A stretch of DNA of 64,000 bases from Paracoccus sp. MC1862 (GCF_016617715.1 NZ_CP067225.1:1612001-1676000), one strand, 5' to 3'; shown: positions 7,216-18,707, numbered from the stretch's first letter. Notes: generated from the sequence alone by a model not told the origin. Translations and numbers: made by a program.

Positions 7216-8733
7216 TTAGCGGCTCGAGTCGCCGTAGACGATGCCATTCGGCCGATCGCCGACCGGCACCGTCCTGATCACGTCCTGGCTCTCGACGTCG
7301 ATGATCGAGACGCTGTCATCGGCGATGTTCGTTACGAACACGTAAGCCCCGTCCGACGATGCCGACACGCCATGGGCGCCACCCCCGGTGGTGATCGTCT
7401 TCACGACCTCTCCCGTCGCCGTGTCGATCACGGACACCGTGTCGTTGGGCTCCGCGTCGGTGCCCTGGTTGGCCACGTAGACGTAGGCTCCATCGAGGGT
7501 CGCGAACATCTGGATCGGGTTCGGCCCGACGTCGATCCTGTTCGTCACCTCGCCGGAGGCGGTGTCGATGACGGCCAACCGGTTCTCGTCACGGAGCGAG
7601 ACGTAGACCTGATCGCCAGACGGGGTGAACCCGACCTGAACGGGCGCTGCGCCCACCGGAATGCGCGCAACTTCCGTCAGGGCCTGCGTGTCGATGACGG
7701 AGACCGAGCCGTCCTCGACATTGGCCACATAGAGTTGGCTCTCATCCGGGCTGAGGCGCAGCCCGTGCGGATAGGCGCCGGTCGCGATGCGCTCGATCAC
7801 CGAAGCCGCGGCGAGATCGACGACCGCAATCTCGTTTCCGCCCGACAGCGAAGCATAGGCGCGCCCGCCGCGATCGGCGACGACATGCGCCGGATGCGCC
7901 CCGACCTCCACCGTGGCGACGGGTTGCGACAGTCGCTCCGGATCGAGCACCACCAGAACCCCTCCGCCCGCATCGGTGTCGGCGTGTCCATCCTCAGCCG
8001 ATCCGTGAGCGTGATCGGCGGCGGGGCTCCCGACTGCGAGCAGCAGATTCCCGTCCGGCGTCAGATCGACATTGTGCGGCGACACGCCGACGTCAACCGT
8101 CTCGACCGAACCCGTGCCGAGATCGATGGCGCTGATGGAATTGCCGCCCTCGTTGGCGGAGTAGACGGTCCCGCCTGTCTGGCCGAGGGCGGTTGGTGCC
8201 TCGCCGGCGTTCGTCTCCAGCCATGCCTGCATTTCGGCGATCTCGCCTTCCTGCGCCGCGATGATCTGGTCCGCCCACTCCCGGGTCTGCGGATCGTCGC
8301 CATATTGCTGGACGATCCTCGCCATGTCGATTGCACCCTGATGATGCGGGATCATGCCCCGCACGAAGGCGACGTCCGGGTCGTCGACCATGACGCCTTC
8401 CATCATCGGTCCGTGCATTTCATTCATCGAGGCGACGTAGGCCTGCGTGAAGTCGGGAGCGTCCGAAAGGCTCGTTGCGGTGCCGTCAGCGCCGGGTGCG
8501 GCCATTCCGCCGTGCATGCCCTCCTGCATCATCTGCTGCATCGCCTGCATCATGGCCTGGCCATGCTCGGGCATGCCGGGCATCCGGTCCGAGGGAGACG
8601 TGGGCGCGGGAGCCTGTTCCGTCTGGGCGGGCGGGGTTCCCGGGTGGTGGGTGTCATGTTCGGCCTGGGCGAGAGCCGCGCCCGGCAGGCCGGCCAGCAG
8701 GCCGACGGAAAGAACGATTGCAGTTCGGTTCAT
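7216..8733 (-). CDS. Secreted DUF305 domain fused to a YVTN beta-propeller
   Basis: A 505-residue protein with a Sec signal peptide (residues 1-23, cleavage after AALAQA). A His/Met-rich stretch follows (EHDTHH; MPGMPEHGQAMMQAMQQMM), then a DUF305 domain (~95-172) with the conserved FVRGMIPHHQGAIDMA (His130-His131). Residues ~185-505 form repeated ~42-residue blades of the YVTN/YncE type (YVANVEDGSVSVIDT, YVSLRDENRLAVIDT, FVTNIADDSVSIIDV). DUF305 proteins are four-helix bundles often found in copper/silver loci, so a periplasmic metal-binding role is inferred from the Met/His richness and the neighbouring copper ATPase. It is transcribed away from arsR on the same strand, upstream of the ars promoter. 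Confidence 0.85.
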   Translation of the reverse strand: MNRTAIVLSVGLLAGLPGAALAQAEHDTHHPGTPPAQTEQAPAPTSPSDRMPGMPEHGQAMMQAMQQMMQEGMHGGMAAPGADGTATSLSDAPDFTQAYVASMNEMHGPMMEGVMVDDPDVAFVRGMIPHHQGAIDMARIVQQYGDDPQTREWADQIIAAQEGEIAEMQAWLETNAGEAPTALGQTGGTVYSANEGGNSISAIDLGTGSVETVDVGVSPHNVDLTPDGNLLLAVGSPAADHAHGSAEDGHADTDAGGGVLVVLDPERLSQPVATVEVGAHPAHVVADRGGRAYASLSGGNEIAVVDLAAASVIERIATGAYPHGLRLSPDESQLYVANVEDGSVSVIDTQALTEVARIPVGAAPVQVGFTPSGDQVYVSLRDENRLAVIDTASGEVTNRIDVGPNPIQMFATLDGAYVYVANQGTDAEPNDTVSVIDTATGEVVKTITTGGGAHGVSASSDGAYVFVTNIADDSVSIIDVESQDVIRTVPVGDRPNGIVYGDSSR

Positions 8734-8845
8734 GGGTTTTCATCCTTCGCACCGGAGCGCCGACGTCACAGTTGCGGACGCGGGCCTCCGAAAGTTCGTC
8801 TGAGCTTGAGGTGCGCGCTTGCCGGCGATTGCGCCGGAGCGGCCG

Positions 8846-9256
8846 TCACGCAGCGAACAGACGAGGCGGCTTCCGGATTCCTTCAGGAGATCGTTCCCAC
8901 GGGTCAGGGTGCATGACCCTGAACAGCTCACCATTCACGGACGGCCCGAACGTCGGCGGCTCGACGGGAACGGCGGCGATCAGACAGGTCTGACAGCAAT
9001 CGGCCAGAATCTGGCCACCGTCATCACTCACGCAGCCCGCGGATGTCTCTGCACCGGGATCGCCGGGCAGGTGATGTTGAGCGCATTGGCTTGCAGTGGC
9101 AACGCTCTGGTCGCGGTGGAGGGCGTGTCCGGTCGGGCTGGCATGCGCCACGCCCTGCAGAACGAGGGCGCTGATGGCAAGCAGCAGGATGCCGATTGCG
9201 AACTGCCGCAATCGACCGCATCCCGCCGCGAACGCAACTCTCGCGCGCCCGCTCAT
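8846..9256 (-). CDS. Small exported or membrane protein with Cys/His residues, unknown function
   Basis: A 136-residue hypothetical protein with a basic N terminus (SGRARVAFAAGCGRLRQ) and one hydrophobic segment (FAIGILLLAISALVL, residues ~19-33) ending in AHA, a likely signal or anchor. Beyond it are several Cys and His residues (ASQCAQHHLPG, SAGCVS, LADCCQTCL) that could bind copper or a similar metal. An AGGTGG lies 5-7 bases before the ATG. It sits between the DUF305 and DUF411 genes on the same strand and probably belongs to the same metal-resistance group. I do not recognise a family; a relation to the short DUF2946-type copper-locus proteins is only a guess. Confidence 0.6.
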   Translation of the reverse strand: MSGRARVAFAAGCGRLRQFAIGILLLAISALVLQGVAHASPTGHALHRDQSVATASQCAQHHLPGDPGAETSAGCVSDDGGQILADCCQTCLIAAVPVEPPTFGPSVNGELFRVMHPDPWERSPEGIRKPPRLFAA

Positions 9257-9381
9257 GAGCCACCTGCCTTCTCGGTGTCGAGCCGGGGCGATGCGCCGCT
9301 GACGTGGGCAAGGCCCATCGCTCTCGGCTTGTGCTGCATCGGATCGGTGGCAAGGTGAACGGTCATGTGGAGGCGCCTGGC

Positions 9382-9867
9382 TCAGATTTCCTGCGCGCCG
9401 AGGTAGCGCCCGAAGGTCTGGGTGGTCGGGCCGAACAGGAGCACTTCATAGGGTTCGGGGTCGACACTTGGGAAATCCATGCCGGGCGAGCCGGCAGGCA
9501 TTCCGGGAACGGCAAGTCCCGTCCCGGAGGGCCGCTCGGCCAGCAGGCGGCGGATCGCGGGAGCTGGCACATGACCCTCCACCACGTAGCCCTCCACCTC
9601 GGCCGTATGGCAGGAGCTCAGATCGGCCGGCACGCCGAGCCGCTGCTTGAGGCTGAACACGTCGTCCGAGTCCACGACCCGCACCGGAAACCCCGCGGCT
9701 TCGATATGTTCGATCCAGCCACCGCAGCAGCCGCAGGACGGATCCTTGGTGACGGTCACGAGCGGCAGGGCCTCGGCTCGCGCCCAGGCCGGCATCGACA
9801 GCAGGAACGGAAGCGCCGCGGCCGCCGCGAGAACGGCCCGCCGGCCGATGGTGTGATCGTTCCGCAT
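9382..9867 (-). CDS. DUF411 periplasmic metal-binding protein
   Basis: A 161-residue protein from MRNDHTIGRRA. The twin-arginine-like RR is followed by a hydrophobic stretch and a cleavage site near PAWARA, so it is exported. The mature part carries VTKDPSCGCCGGWIEHIEAAGF, the signature of DUF411 proteins, which are found in copper and other metal-resistance loci and thought to bind metal through the CxCC cysteines. A second conserved region has LSSCHTAEVEGYVVEGHVPA. Start 9867 is preferred because AAAGG lies 7-8 bases upstream; the longer frame to 9960 has no better site. It is just downstream of the copper ATPase gene on the same strand. Confidence 0.85.
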   Translation of the reverse strand: MRNDHTIGRRAVLAAAAALPFLLSMPAWARAEALPLVTVTKDPSCGCCGGWIEHIEAAGFPVRVVDSDDVFSLKQRLGVPADLSSCHTAEVEGYVVEGHVPAPAIRRLLAERPSGTGLAVPGMPAGSPGMDFPSVDPEPYEVLLFGPTTQTFGRYLGAQEI

Positions 9868-10011
9868 CGTCAAACCTTTCTTCGTGGGCTCCATGATCTC
9901 ACCGGCTAGTCTGGAACGCGACCCACGACCGAGGGAGAATGCGCCTGCACGCCGCGGCATGATGTCGCCTCAGATGCGCTCGCGGGAACGGCCGACGATG
10001 CCACCCGGACA

Positions 10012-12426
<2,415 letters not shown>

Positions 12427-12565
12427 CTCGTGTCCTTCCGGAGAATCGTTCTGAGATCATCCACGCTCACCTTGCGCCTTCCCACTGCTGGAAGGTCAAG
12501 GATGCTGCAGAGCCGCCCGTGCTCGCTTGTCGGACGGTTATTCCGTCAGTACGCGATCGCTCGGA

Positions 12566-13216
12566 TCATTCTTCAAACGCCCGCAGATGCGGAAACCTTC
12601 CCTCAGCTATGTATGCTTCCTCCGCCGGGGTTGATTGGCGGCCGAGTGTCTGATTGCGGTGCGGGTGCCGCCCGAAGGCCGCGATCACCTTCCGCACGTC
12701 GTGGGCCTGCGTCACCAGCGACAGGTATATCGGCTGCAGGTCTGCCGGGGCTTGCGCGGCGATGTCCTCGCGGAGCCTGATGAGAAGATCCAGACGCTCC
12801 AGATGATCCCGGCCTTCGCAGTGGCCCAGCGGCAGGCCGAAGACGATCCTGAGCCACGGGCTGGCGAGACCGGTGTAGTGGCGGTTTGCGAGGCCCCCCA
12901 TGGCCAGCGCCAGTGCAGCGCGATCCTGCGCGAAGGCGCCGACCTCGCCGCGCCAGAGCGAACGCGAGAACTGGTCGAGCACGATGATGAGCGCCAGCCT
13001 GCCTTCGGCATCGCTGGCCCAGTGATCGAGATTGCCCTTGGCCCCCTCTGCCGTGAGATCGGAAAACCGGGCGATGATCTCGCTGTCGGCGCCGCCGCGC
13101 ATCCGCCGGAACCAGTGCTCTCGCTGCGTGTCGGCCTCGAGGTCGAGGGCGCTCTCCTCGGGAAACCAGAACTCGAGAACGTCCCTCCATGCACGCGCGT
13201 TAGATTTCTCGTTCAT
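12566..13216 (-). CDS. DUF924-family protein
   Basis: A 216-residue predicted cytosolic helical protein matching DUF924. The signature elements are VLEFWFPE near the N terminus, the LALIIVLDQFSRSLWRG segment in the middle, and VTQAHDVRKVIAAFGRHPHRNQTLGR(QST)PAEEAY near the C terminus. The family folds like a tetratricopeptide-type helical array, but its function is not established. It lies between two metal ATPase genes. An upstream GAGG with suitable spacing supports the ATG at 13216. No direct metal-related motif is visible. Confidence 0.85.
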   Translation of the reverse strand: MNEKSNARAWRDVLEFWFPEESALDLEADTQREHWFRRMRGGADSEIIARFSDLTAEGAKGNLDHWASDAEGRLALIIVLDQFSRSLWRGEVGAFAQDRAALALAMGGLANRHYTGLASPWLRIVFGLPLGHCEGRDHLERLDLLIRLREDIAAQAPADLQPIYLSLVTQAHDVRKVIAAFGRHPHRNQTLGRQSTPAEEAYIAEGRFPHLRAFEE

Positions 13217-13294
13217 GTCGGCACCTCGTGGAAAACCTGCTTCGTTCAGATCGGCACGAACTGACGGTCATATCGCAGATAAAAGATGTGAATC

Positions 13295-13320
13295 AGCCCC
13301 CGCGCATCAGCGCGGGGGCT
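13295..13320. terminator. Strong GC hairpin between the heavy-metal ATPase and DUF924 genes
   Basis: A perfect 10-bp stem, AGCCCCCGCG (13295-13304) with CGCGGGGGCT (13311-13320), and a 6-base loop. It lies 18 bases past the stop of the minus-strand ATPase gene ending at 13338, so it probably ends that transcript. There is no clean T-tract on either strand, only TGATTCACATCTTTT on the minus side, so factor-independent termination is uncertain. Confidence 0.6.
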
Positions 13321-13337
13321 TGTAGCTTGAACCGTCC

Positions 13338-15287
13338 TCAGCTTCGCGCAGGGGCGGTCGCGGACCCGGCAGCCGCTCGTCCCGTGCGGCTGGCGGCCGG
13401 CCGGTATCTTGCCGGGACGCGCAGCAGCCGCATGCCGTTGGCGATCACGATCAGCACCGAGAGCTGGTGCACGAGCATCCCGCCCGCCATGTGAACGTGC
13501 CCGCTGAAGACGCCGGCGAGCAGCCCGGCCACCGTCAGAAGCGCGATCACGAGGTTCTGGCGCATGTTGCCCAGCGTCGCGCGCGAGATCGCCATGGCCT
13601 CCGGGATCTTGCCCAGATCGTCCTTCAGCAGCGCGATGTCGGCGGTCTCGATGGCGACGTCGCTGCCGGCCGCGCCCATGGCGATGCTGGTGTCGGCGGC
13701 AGCCAGCGCCGGGGCGTCGTTGATGCCGTCGCCGACCATGGCGACATGGGCGCCGTCGGCCTTCATCTGGCGGATCAGTTCCAGCTTGTCCTCGGGCATC
13801 AGCCCGGCATGGACCTCGTCGATGCCGACCTCGCGGGCGATGGCTTCGGCCGCGCCGTGCTGGTCGCCGGTCAGCATGACGACGCGGCGGATGCCGATGT
13901 CGCGCAGCCGGGCGATGGCTTCCGCCGCCCCTTCGCGGGCCATGTCGGACATGCCCAGCAGCCCGATCAGCCGCCCGTCCGCCGCCACCAGGATCGGTGT
14001 CTGCCCGGCCGAGAGCAGCCGGTCGAGCCCGGCCTCGCCCTCTGCCCCAAGTGGAATGCCGAGCTTCTCCATCAGGCGGCGGTTGCCCGCGGCAACCTCA
14101 CGCCCGTCGATGCGGGCGCTGATGCCCATGCCGGCGTGCTCTTCGAGCGTCTCGGGCGTGGGCATGGGGCTTTGCTTGCGCCCGGCCTCTACGATGGAGC
14201 GGCCAAGCGGGTGGTCCGATCCGGCCTCGGCGGTCGCGGCGAGGCGCAGGAGCTCGTCTTCTGCCGTGCCGTCCAGCGCGATCACGCTTGCCAGACGCGG
14301 CTTGCCTTCGGTCAGCGTCCCGGTCTTGTCGAGCGCGATCGTGTCGATCCTTCCCGCGCTTTCCAGGTGCTGGCCGCCCTTGATCAGGATGCCGCTGCGC
14401 GCGGCCCGGCCGATCCCGGCGACGATGGACACCGGCGTCGAGATCACCAGCGCGCCCGGGCAGCCCACGACCAGCAGCGTCAGCGCCAGCCGGATGTCCT
14501 GCGTGAAGGCGAAAGCCGCGACTGCGAGCCCGATGATCGACGGCGTATACCACTGCGCGAAACGCTCGATCATCCGCTGGCTGGGGGCCTTCTCCTCCTG
14601 CGCCTCCTCGACGCGCTGGATGATGCGGGCCAGCGTGGTGTCGGCGCCGACATTGGTGGCGCGGATGCGCAGAAGGCCGTTCTCGGCGATGGTGCCGGCA
14701 TGGACGCGCGAACCGGGCGCCTTCTCGGCGGGCATCGGCTCGCCGGTGATGGCGGCCTCGCTGACGGCCGCGGTGCCCTCGGTGACTTCGCCGTCCACGG
14801 GGATGCGCTGGCCGGCCTTGACCAGCACGGTTTCGCCAAGCTGGACCGTGTGCGCAGGGATTTCCACGGGCTCGCCCTCACGCAGCACCGTCGCGGTGGC
14901 GGGCGCGGCGTCGAGCAGTTCTTTCAGCGCGCCGCGGGTCTGGCCCATGGTCCGCATCTCGAGCCATGCGCCCAGCATGAACAGGAAGGTGACGGCCGCC
15001 GCCTCCCAATATTCGCCGATCACCAGGGCACCCGCGGCGGCGATCGTCACCAGAAGCTCGATGCTCAGATGCCTGACCTTCAGCGCGCGCCAGGCCCGGA
15101 TGGCGATGTCCGAGCCGGCCAGCAGCGCCGCGGCCACCATCAGCCCGGACCACAGGTCGATCATGCCGAAGCCGTAACGCGCGATCAGCCCGGCCGCGAT
15201 CAGCATGCCGCTGCCGGCGGTCAGCCACAGGCGCCGCCGCGCCGGGTGCGCAAAGGCGGCCTTCATGTTTGCAGATAGTCGTTCCAT
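13338..15287 (-). CDS. Heavy-metal P1B-type ATPase with CPG channel motif (Zn/Cd/Pb-like)
   Basis: A 649-residue P-type ATPase of the CadA/ZntA branch by overall pattern: TGEPMPAEK actuator loop, [35 protein letters not shown]. The membrane metal motif reads VVGCPGALVISTP (near residue 277): CPG instead of the usual CPC of Zn/Cd pumps. It has no N-terminal HMA domain; a free HMA protein is encoded 71 bases upstream. Three in-frame ATGs exist (15305, 15296, 15287). The last is chosen because AGAAGG lies nine bases before it. Substrate is inferred (Zn, Cd, Pb or Co). A LysR gene is divergent upstream of the HMA gene. Confidence 0.88.
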   Translation of the reverse strand: MERLSANMKAAFAHPARRRLWLTAGSGMLIAAGLIARYGFGMIDLWSGLMVAAALLAGSDIAIRAWRALKVRHLSIELLVTIAAAGALVIGEYWEAAAVTFLFMLGAWLEMRTMGQTRGALKELLDAAPATATVLREGEPVEIPAHTVQLGETVLVKAGQRIPVDGEVTEGTAAVSEAAITGEPMPAEKAPGSRVHAGTIAENGLLRIRATNVGADTTLARIIQRVEEAQEEKAPSQRMIERFAQWYTPSIIGLAVAAFAFTQDIRLALTLLVVGCPGALVISTPVSIVAGIGRAARSGILIKGGQHLESAGRIDTIALDKTGTLTEGKPRLASVIALDGTAEDELLRLAATAEAGSDHPLGRSIVEAGRKQSPMPTPETLEEHAGMGISARIDGREVAAGNRRLMEKLGIPLGAEGEAGLDRLLSAGQTPILVAADGRLIGLLGMSDMAREGAAEAIARLRDIGIRRVVMLTGDQHGAAEAIAREVGIDEVHAGLMPEDKLELIRQMKADGAHVAMVGDGINDAPALAAADTSIAMGAAGSDVAIETADIALLKDDLGKIPEAMAISRATLGNMRQNLVIALLTVAGLLAGVFSGHVHMAGGMLVHQLSVLIVIANGMRLLRVPARYRPAASRTGRAAAGSATAPARS

Positions 15288-15358
15288 CTCATTCATCCTT
15301 CTCATCCAGACAGCAGACCGCCGCGCCGGGTCGCGGCGCGGCGGGGGTCGGGATGCGG

Positions 15359-15580
15359 TCAGAAGGCCGAGGGGCGCGCCTCGTAGCCGGTGCCGCGGAT
15401 CGCCTGCACCAGCGCCTCCACGTCCGACTGCGCAGGATCGTGCTCGACCTCGATCCTGCCGGTGTTGAAGCGCACCTCGGCCTTCTCGACGCCGGGCAGA
15501 CCACGCAGGGCCTTCTCGATTTTCGGCACGCAGGACGGGCAGGACAGTTCGTCACTGCGAAGAACGGTTTTCTGGGTCAT
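15359..15580 (-). CDS. Heavy-metal-associated (HMA) domain chaperone
   Basis: A 73-residue single HMA domain. The metal-binding loop is LSCPSCVPKIEKAL (Cys14 and Cys17; CxxC), followed by GVEKAEVRFNTGRIEVEHDP and the C-terminal strand GTGYEARPS, the full beta-alpha-beta-beta-alpha-beta ferredoxin-like plan. It probably delivers metal to the adjacent ATPase, which lacks its own HMA domain. The start is supported by AAAGGAA about six bases upstream. Gene order HMA-ATPase on the minus strand suggests a two-gene operon. Confidence 0.88.
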   Translation of the reverse strand: MTQKTVLRSDELSCPSCVPKIEKALRGLPGVEKAEVRFNTGRIEVEHDPAQSDVEALVQAIRGTGYEARPSAF

Positions 15581-15780
15581 GATCGTTTCCTTTCGACATT
15601 TGGCGGGGTGGTCCCTGCCTTCAGCCAATGACCTATGACTTCCGTCCGAGGTTGCGATTGGGGAAACTCGAAAGCTGCGCTTGCACCAACGCACAGCCGT
15701 CGCCTTGGCCATTGCTTGAACCGCCAGCTATGTTGCACGCCACGGCGGAGCGATCCGCTAAATCCGAAAGGCGGCCTTGC

Positions 15781-16662
15781 ATGGATGCACGGATCGACAA
15801 CTGGGACGACCTGCGGCTGTTTCTCGCGGTGGCGCGCGCAGGCACGCTGTCCGGGGCCGCGCGCGAGATCGGCGTGAACCATTCGACCGTCTTCCGCCGC
15901 ATCGGCGCCTTCGAGGAGGCCCTTGGGGTGCGCCTCTTCGACCGGCTCCCCAGCGGCTATGCCCTGACCGCGGCGGGCGAGGCGATGCAGGAGAGCGCGC
16001 TGCGGGTCGAGGAGGAAATCGCGGCCCTCGACCGCAGGGTCACGGGGCAGGATCTGCGGCTGAGCGGGATCGTGCGGATCACCACCGTGGACATGCTGGC
16101 GCAGGGGCTGCTGCCGCGGCACCTGCTGGCCTTCCGCCGCGCCTATCCGGGCATCGAGATCGAACTGACCGTTGGCAACGCCACGCTGAACCTGACAAGG
16201 CGCGAGGCCGATGTGGCGCTGCGGGTCGGCAATCAGCCGCCCGAGACGCTCGTCGGCCGCCGCGTAGGCCGTCTGGTCTTCGCCGTCTATGGCGCCAATG
16301 CGGACGGGGCCACGGAGCCGCTGACCGGGCAGCCGTGGATCGGCTTTGACGCCGAGCACGCGCCACTCGTGCGCGCCTTCGCCGAGTTTCTGCCCGATGT
16401 CCGTCCTGCCTTCCGCGTTAACTCGGTCGCCGCCGCCATCGCCGCGGCACGGGCGGGCCTCGGCCTCGCCACCCTGCCGTGCGGCGTCGCGGATCTCGAG
16501 CCGGAGTTGCGTCGGATCGCGCCGCTGCCCGAGAGCTTTACCCTCGACCTGTGGCTGCTGACCCACGAGGACCTGCGCCGGACCGCGCGCATCCGCGCCT
16601 TCCTCGACTTCATGGCGGAGGCGCTGGCGCAGGAGGCGCCGCTGCTCGAAGGCACCGCCTGA
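15781..16662 (+). CDS. LysR-family transcriptional regulator
   Basis: A 293-residue protein with an N-terminal LysR helix-turn-helix (residues ~7-65: DLRLFLAVARAGTLSGAAREIGVNHSTVFRRI) and a periplasmic-binding-like effector domain (~90-290). The start at 15781 (MDARIDNWDD) is preferred over the longer frame from 15628, which would add a non-homologous leader. It is transcribed divergently from the HMA chaperone/CPG ATPase pair across a 200-base intergenic region (15581-15780), so it may regulate that pair, itself, or both. No metal-binding residues in the effector domain are obvious. Confidence 0.85.
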   Translation: MDARIDNWDDLRLFLAVARAGTLSGAAREIGVNHSTVFRRIGAFEEALGVRLFDRLPSGYALTAAGEAMQESALRVEEEIAALDRRVTGQDLRLSGIVRITTVDMLAQGLLPRHLLAFRRAYPGIEIELTVGNATLNLTRREADVALRVGNQPPETLVGRRVGRLVFAVYGANADGATEPLTGQPWIGFDAEHAPLVRAFAEFLPDVRPAFRVNSVAAAIAAARAGLGLATLPCGVADLEPELRRIAPLPESFTLDLWLLTHEDLRRTARIRAFLDFMAEALAQEAPLLEGTA

Positions 16663-16700
16663 ACCGGGGATGAGCGACCGCGAGCCGGGGGTTCCCGCGA

Positions 16701-18683
16701 TTATCGGGACCGGCCAGAGGCCGCCTCGGCATGCCCACGTCGCCGCAGGTGATCGCGGAGCGGAGCACGGCCGGAGACGGCTGGCGCAGGCGCGGTCCGC
16801 CGGATCGGGTCCGACAGCAGGCGCAGCCCGTTCAGCACCACCAGCACGGTGCCGCCCTCGTGGCCGATGACGGCGAGGGGCAGCGGCAGGTCGAAGAACA
16901 GCCCTCCGGTCACCAGCAGCACCATGGCGCCGATGGCGAAGGTCAAGTTCTGGCGGATGATCCTGGCCGTGCGCCGCGATAGGCGCCGGGCGGCGGCGAG
17001 CCGCTCGAGGTCCTCGGACAGCAGCGCCACGTCCGCAGCCTGCAGCGCGACGTCCGATCCGGCGGCGCCCATGGCGATGCCGACATCGGCGCGGGCCAGC
17101 GCGGCGGCGTCGTTCACCCCGTCGCCGACGAACGCGACCCGTCCCTGACCGGCAAGCGCCGCCACGGCCCGCACCTTGTCCTCGGGCAGCATGTCGGCCT
17201 CGATCTCGTCCGGGGAAAGGCCCAGCTCACCGCCGATCCGCAGCGCGACGGGGCGGCGGTCGCCGGTCATCATGACGATCCGCTTCACCCCGCCCTCTCG
17301 CAGCGCCGAAATGGCGGTGGCGGCGCTGGCGCGCGCCTTGTCGGCCACGGTCGCCGCGCCGAGCACCTGCGAACCCCGCCCCAGATAGACAACCGTCTGC
17401 GCGCCGGAATCCAGCGCCGCCAGCGCAGGGTGGCGGAGGTCCGCGCCCATCTCCTCGGCCAGATAGGGGTTGCCGGCCCAGATCGTGCCCGCAGCATCGG
17501 TGCCGATGATTCCCTTGCCCGCGCGGGTGGTCACGTCGGCGATGGCGGCGGCCTTGACGCCGCGATCCGAGGCCGCACGCCGGACGGCGGCGGCGATGTG
17601 GTGCTCCGATTGCGCCTCGAGCCCCGCCAGCAGCGACAGGAGCCCGCCCTCGTCGCCGTCCAGCGCCGCGACCTGCGTGACCGAGGCGTGGCCAGTGGTG
17701 AGGGTGCCGGTCTTGTCGAAGGCGAAGGTCTCGACCGCGGCGAGGGTCTCGAGCGCGGCGCCGCCCTTGAACAGCACGCCGCCGCGCGCCGCCGCCGACA
17801 GCGCCGACAGGATCGCCGCCGGGACCGAGATGACGATGGCGCAGGGGCTCGCCGCCACCAGCAGCGTCGCTGCCTTGTAGAGGGCGCCGTCCCATCCATG
17901 ACCCAGCCACCAGAAGGCCGCGAAGGCCAGCAATGCGCCGACCAGCACCGCGATCGTGTAGCGCTGGCCGAACCACGCGCTGAACCGCTCCGACGGGGCC
18001 TTGGCGGCCTGCGCCTCGGTCACCAGCTGGATCATGCGGGCAATGGTGCTGTCGCCCACCCCGCGGGTGACGATGACCTCGAGGATGCCTTCAAGGTTGA
18101 CCGTCCCCTCGAACACCGGGGCGCCCGGCGCCTTGGACACCGGCATGGACTCGCCGGTGATATGCGCCTCGTCGATGCCGCCGCGGCCTTCGGCGATCTT
18201 GCCATCCGCCGGGACGCGGGCGCCGGGGCGCAGGATCACCGTGTCGCCCACCGCCAGGTCGGCGGCGGCGACCTCCGCGACGGTGCCGTCCGGTCCCTTG
18301 CGCAGCGCCGTTTCCGGGCGCAGCGCCATCAGCGCCTCGATGGCGCGGCGGGCACGGCCGAGCGCGCGGGATTCGAGGGTGCCTGCGACGCTGAACAGCG
18401 TCAGCAGCACCGCGCCCTCATAGGGCGCGCCGACCGCGGCAGCGGCGACGGCGGCAACAACCATCAGCAGGTCGATGTCCAGCACCCGCTCGTTCCACAG
18501 CGCCCCGAGGGCCCGCCACGCCGCTGGCAGTCCACCGGTCAGATAGACGAGGACCAGCCCCGGCGTCACCAGAGAGCCCAGCCGCCCGCCGCCCAGCCAC
18601 AGCCCCGCCGACGCCAGCACCAGCCCCAGCACCGCCGCGAGCGACAGAGCCAACGAGAGATCGAAGGATGAGAGTCGTTTCAC
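16701..18683 (-). CDS. P1B-4-type heavy-metal ATPase (Co/Zn/Fe-like)
   Basis: A 660-residue P-type ATPase with no N-terminal metal domain. The channel motif is AASPCAIVIS (SPC, near residue 280), and the last helix region has VIGHEGGTVLVVLN, both marks of P1B-4 pumps (CoaT/CtpD/CzcP-like; Co2+, Zn2+ or Fe2+ export). Other motifs are [25 protein letters not shown] and GDGVNDAAAL. The nucleotide-domain HP motif is altered: AQSEHHIAAAV, His instead of Pro. Both GTG 18692 and GTG 18683 are possible starts; the second has AGGTGG at good spacing. It lies next to the two-component sensor gene on the same strand. Confidence 0.87.
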   Translation of the reverse strand: MKRLSSFDLSLALSLAAVLGLVLASAGLWLGGGRLGSLVTPGLVLVYLTGGLPAAWRALGALWNERVLDIDLLMVVAAVAAAAVGAPYEGAVLLTLFSVAGTLESRALGRARRAIEALMALRPETALRKGPDGTVAEVAAADLAVGDTVILRPGARVPADGKIAEGRGGIDEAHITGESMPVSKAPGAPVFEGTVNLEGILEVIVTRGVGDSTIARMIQLVTEAQAAKAPSERFSAWFGQRYTIAVLVGALLAFAAFWWLGHGWDGALYKAATLLVAASPCAIVISVPAAILSALSAAARGGVLFKGGAALETLAAVETFAFDKTGTLTTGHASVTQVAALDGDEGGLLSLLAGLEAQSEHHIAAAVRRAASDRGVKAAAIADVTTRAGKGIIGTDAAGTIWAGNPYLAEEMGADLRHPALAALDSGAQTVVYLGRGSQVLGAATVADKARASAATAISALREGGVKRIVMMTGDRRPVALRIGGELGLSPDEIEADMLPEDKVRAVAALAGQGRVAFVGDGVNDAAALARADVGIAMGAAGSDVALQAADVALLSEDLERLAAARRLSRRTARIIRQNLTFAIGAMVLLVTGGLFFDLPLPLAVIGHEGGTVLVVLNGLRLLSDPIRRTAPAPAVSGRAPLRDHLRRRGHAEAASGRSR

Positions 18684-18707
18684 ACCAGCCACCTTTCGGA
18701 TCGCATC

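Noticed and set aside
7168..8916. A 582-codon plus-strand frame opposite the DUF305/propeller gene.
   Set aside because: Shadow of the real gene, composed of repeated VDDGDRVV-type noise from antisense YVTN repeats.
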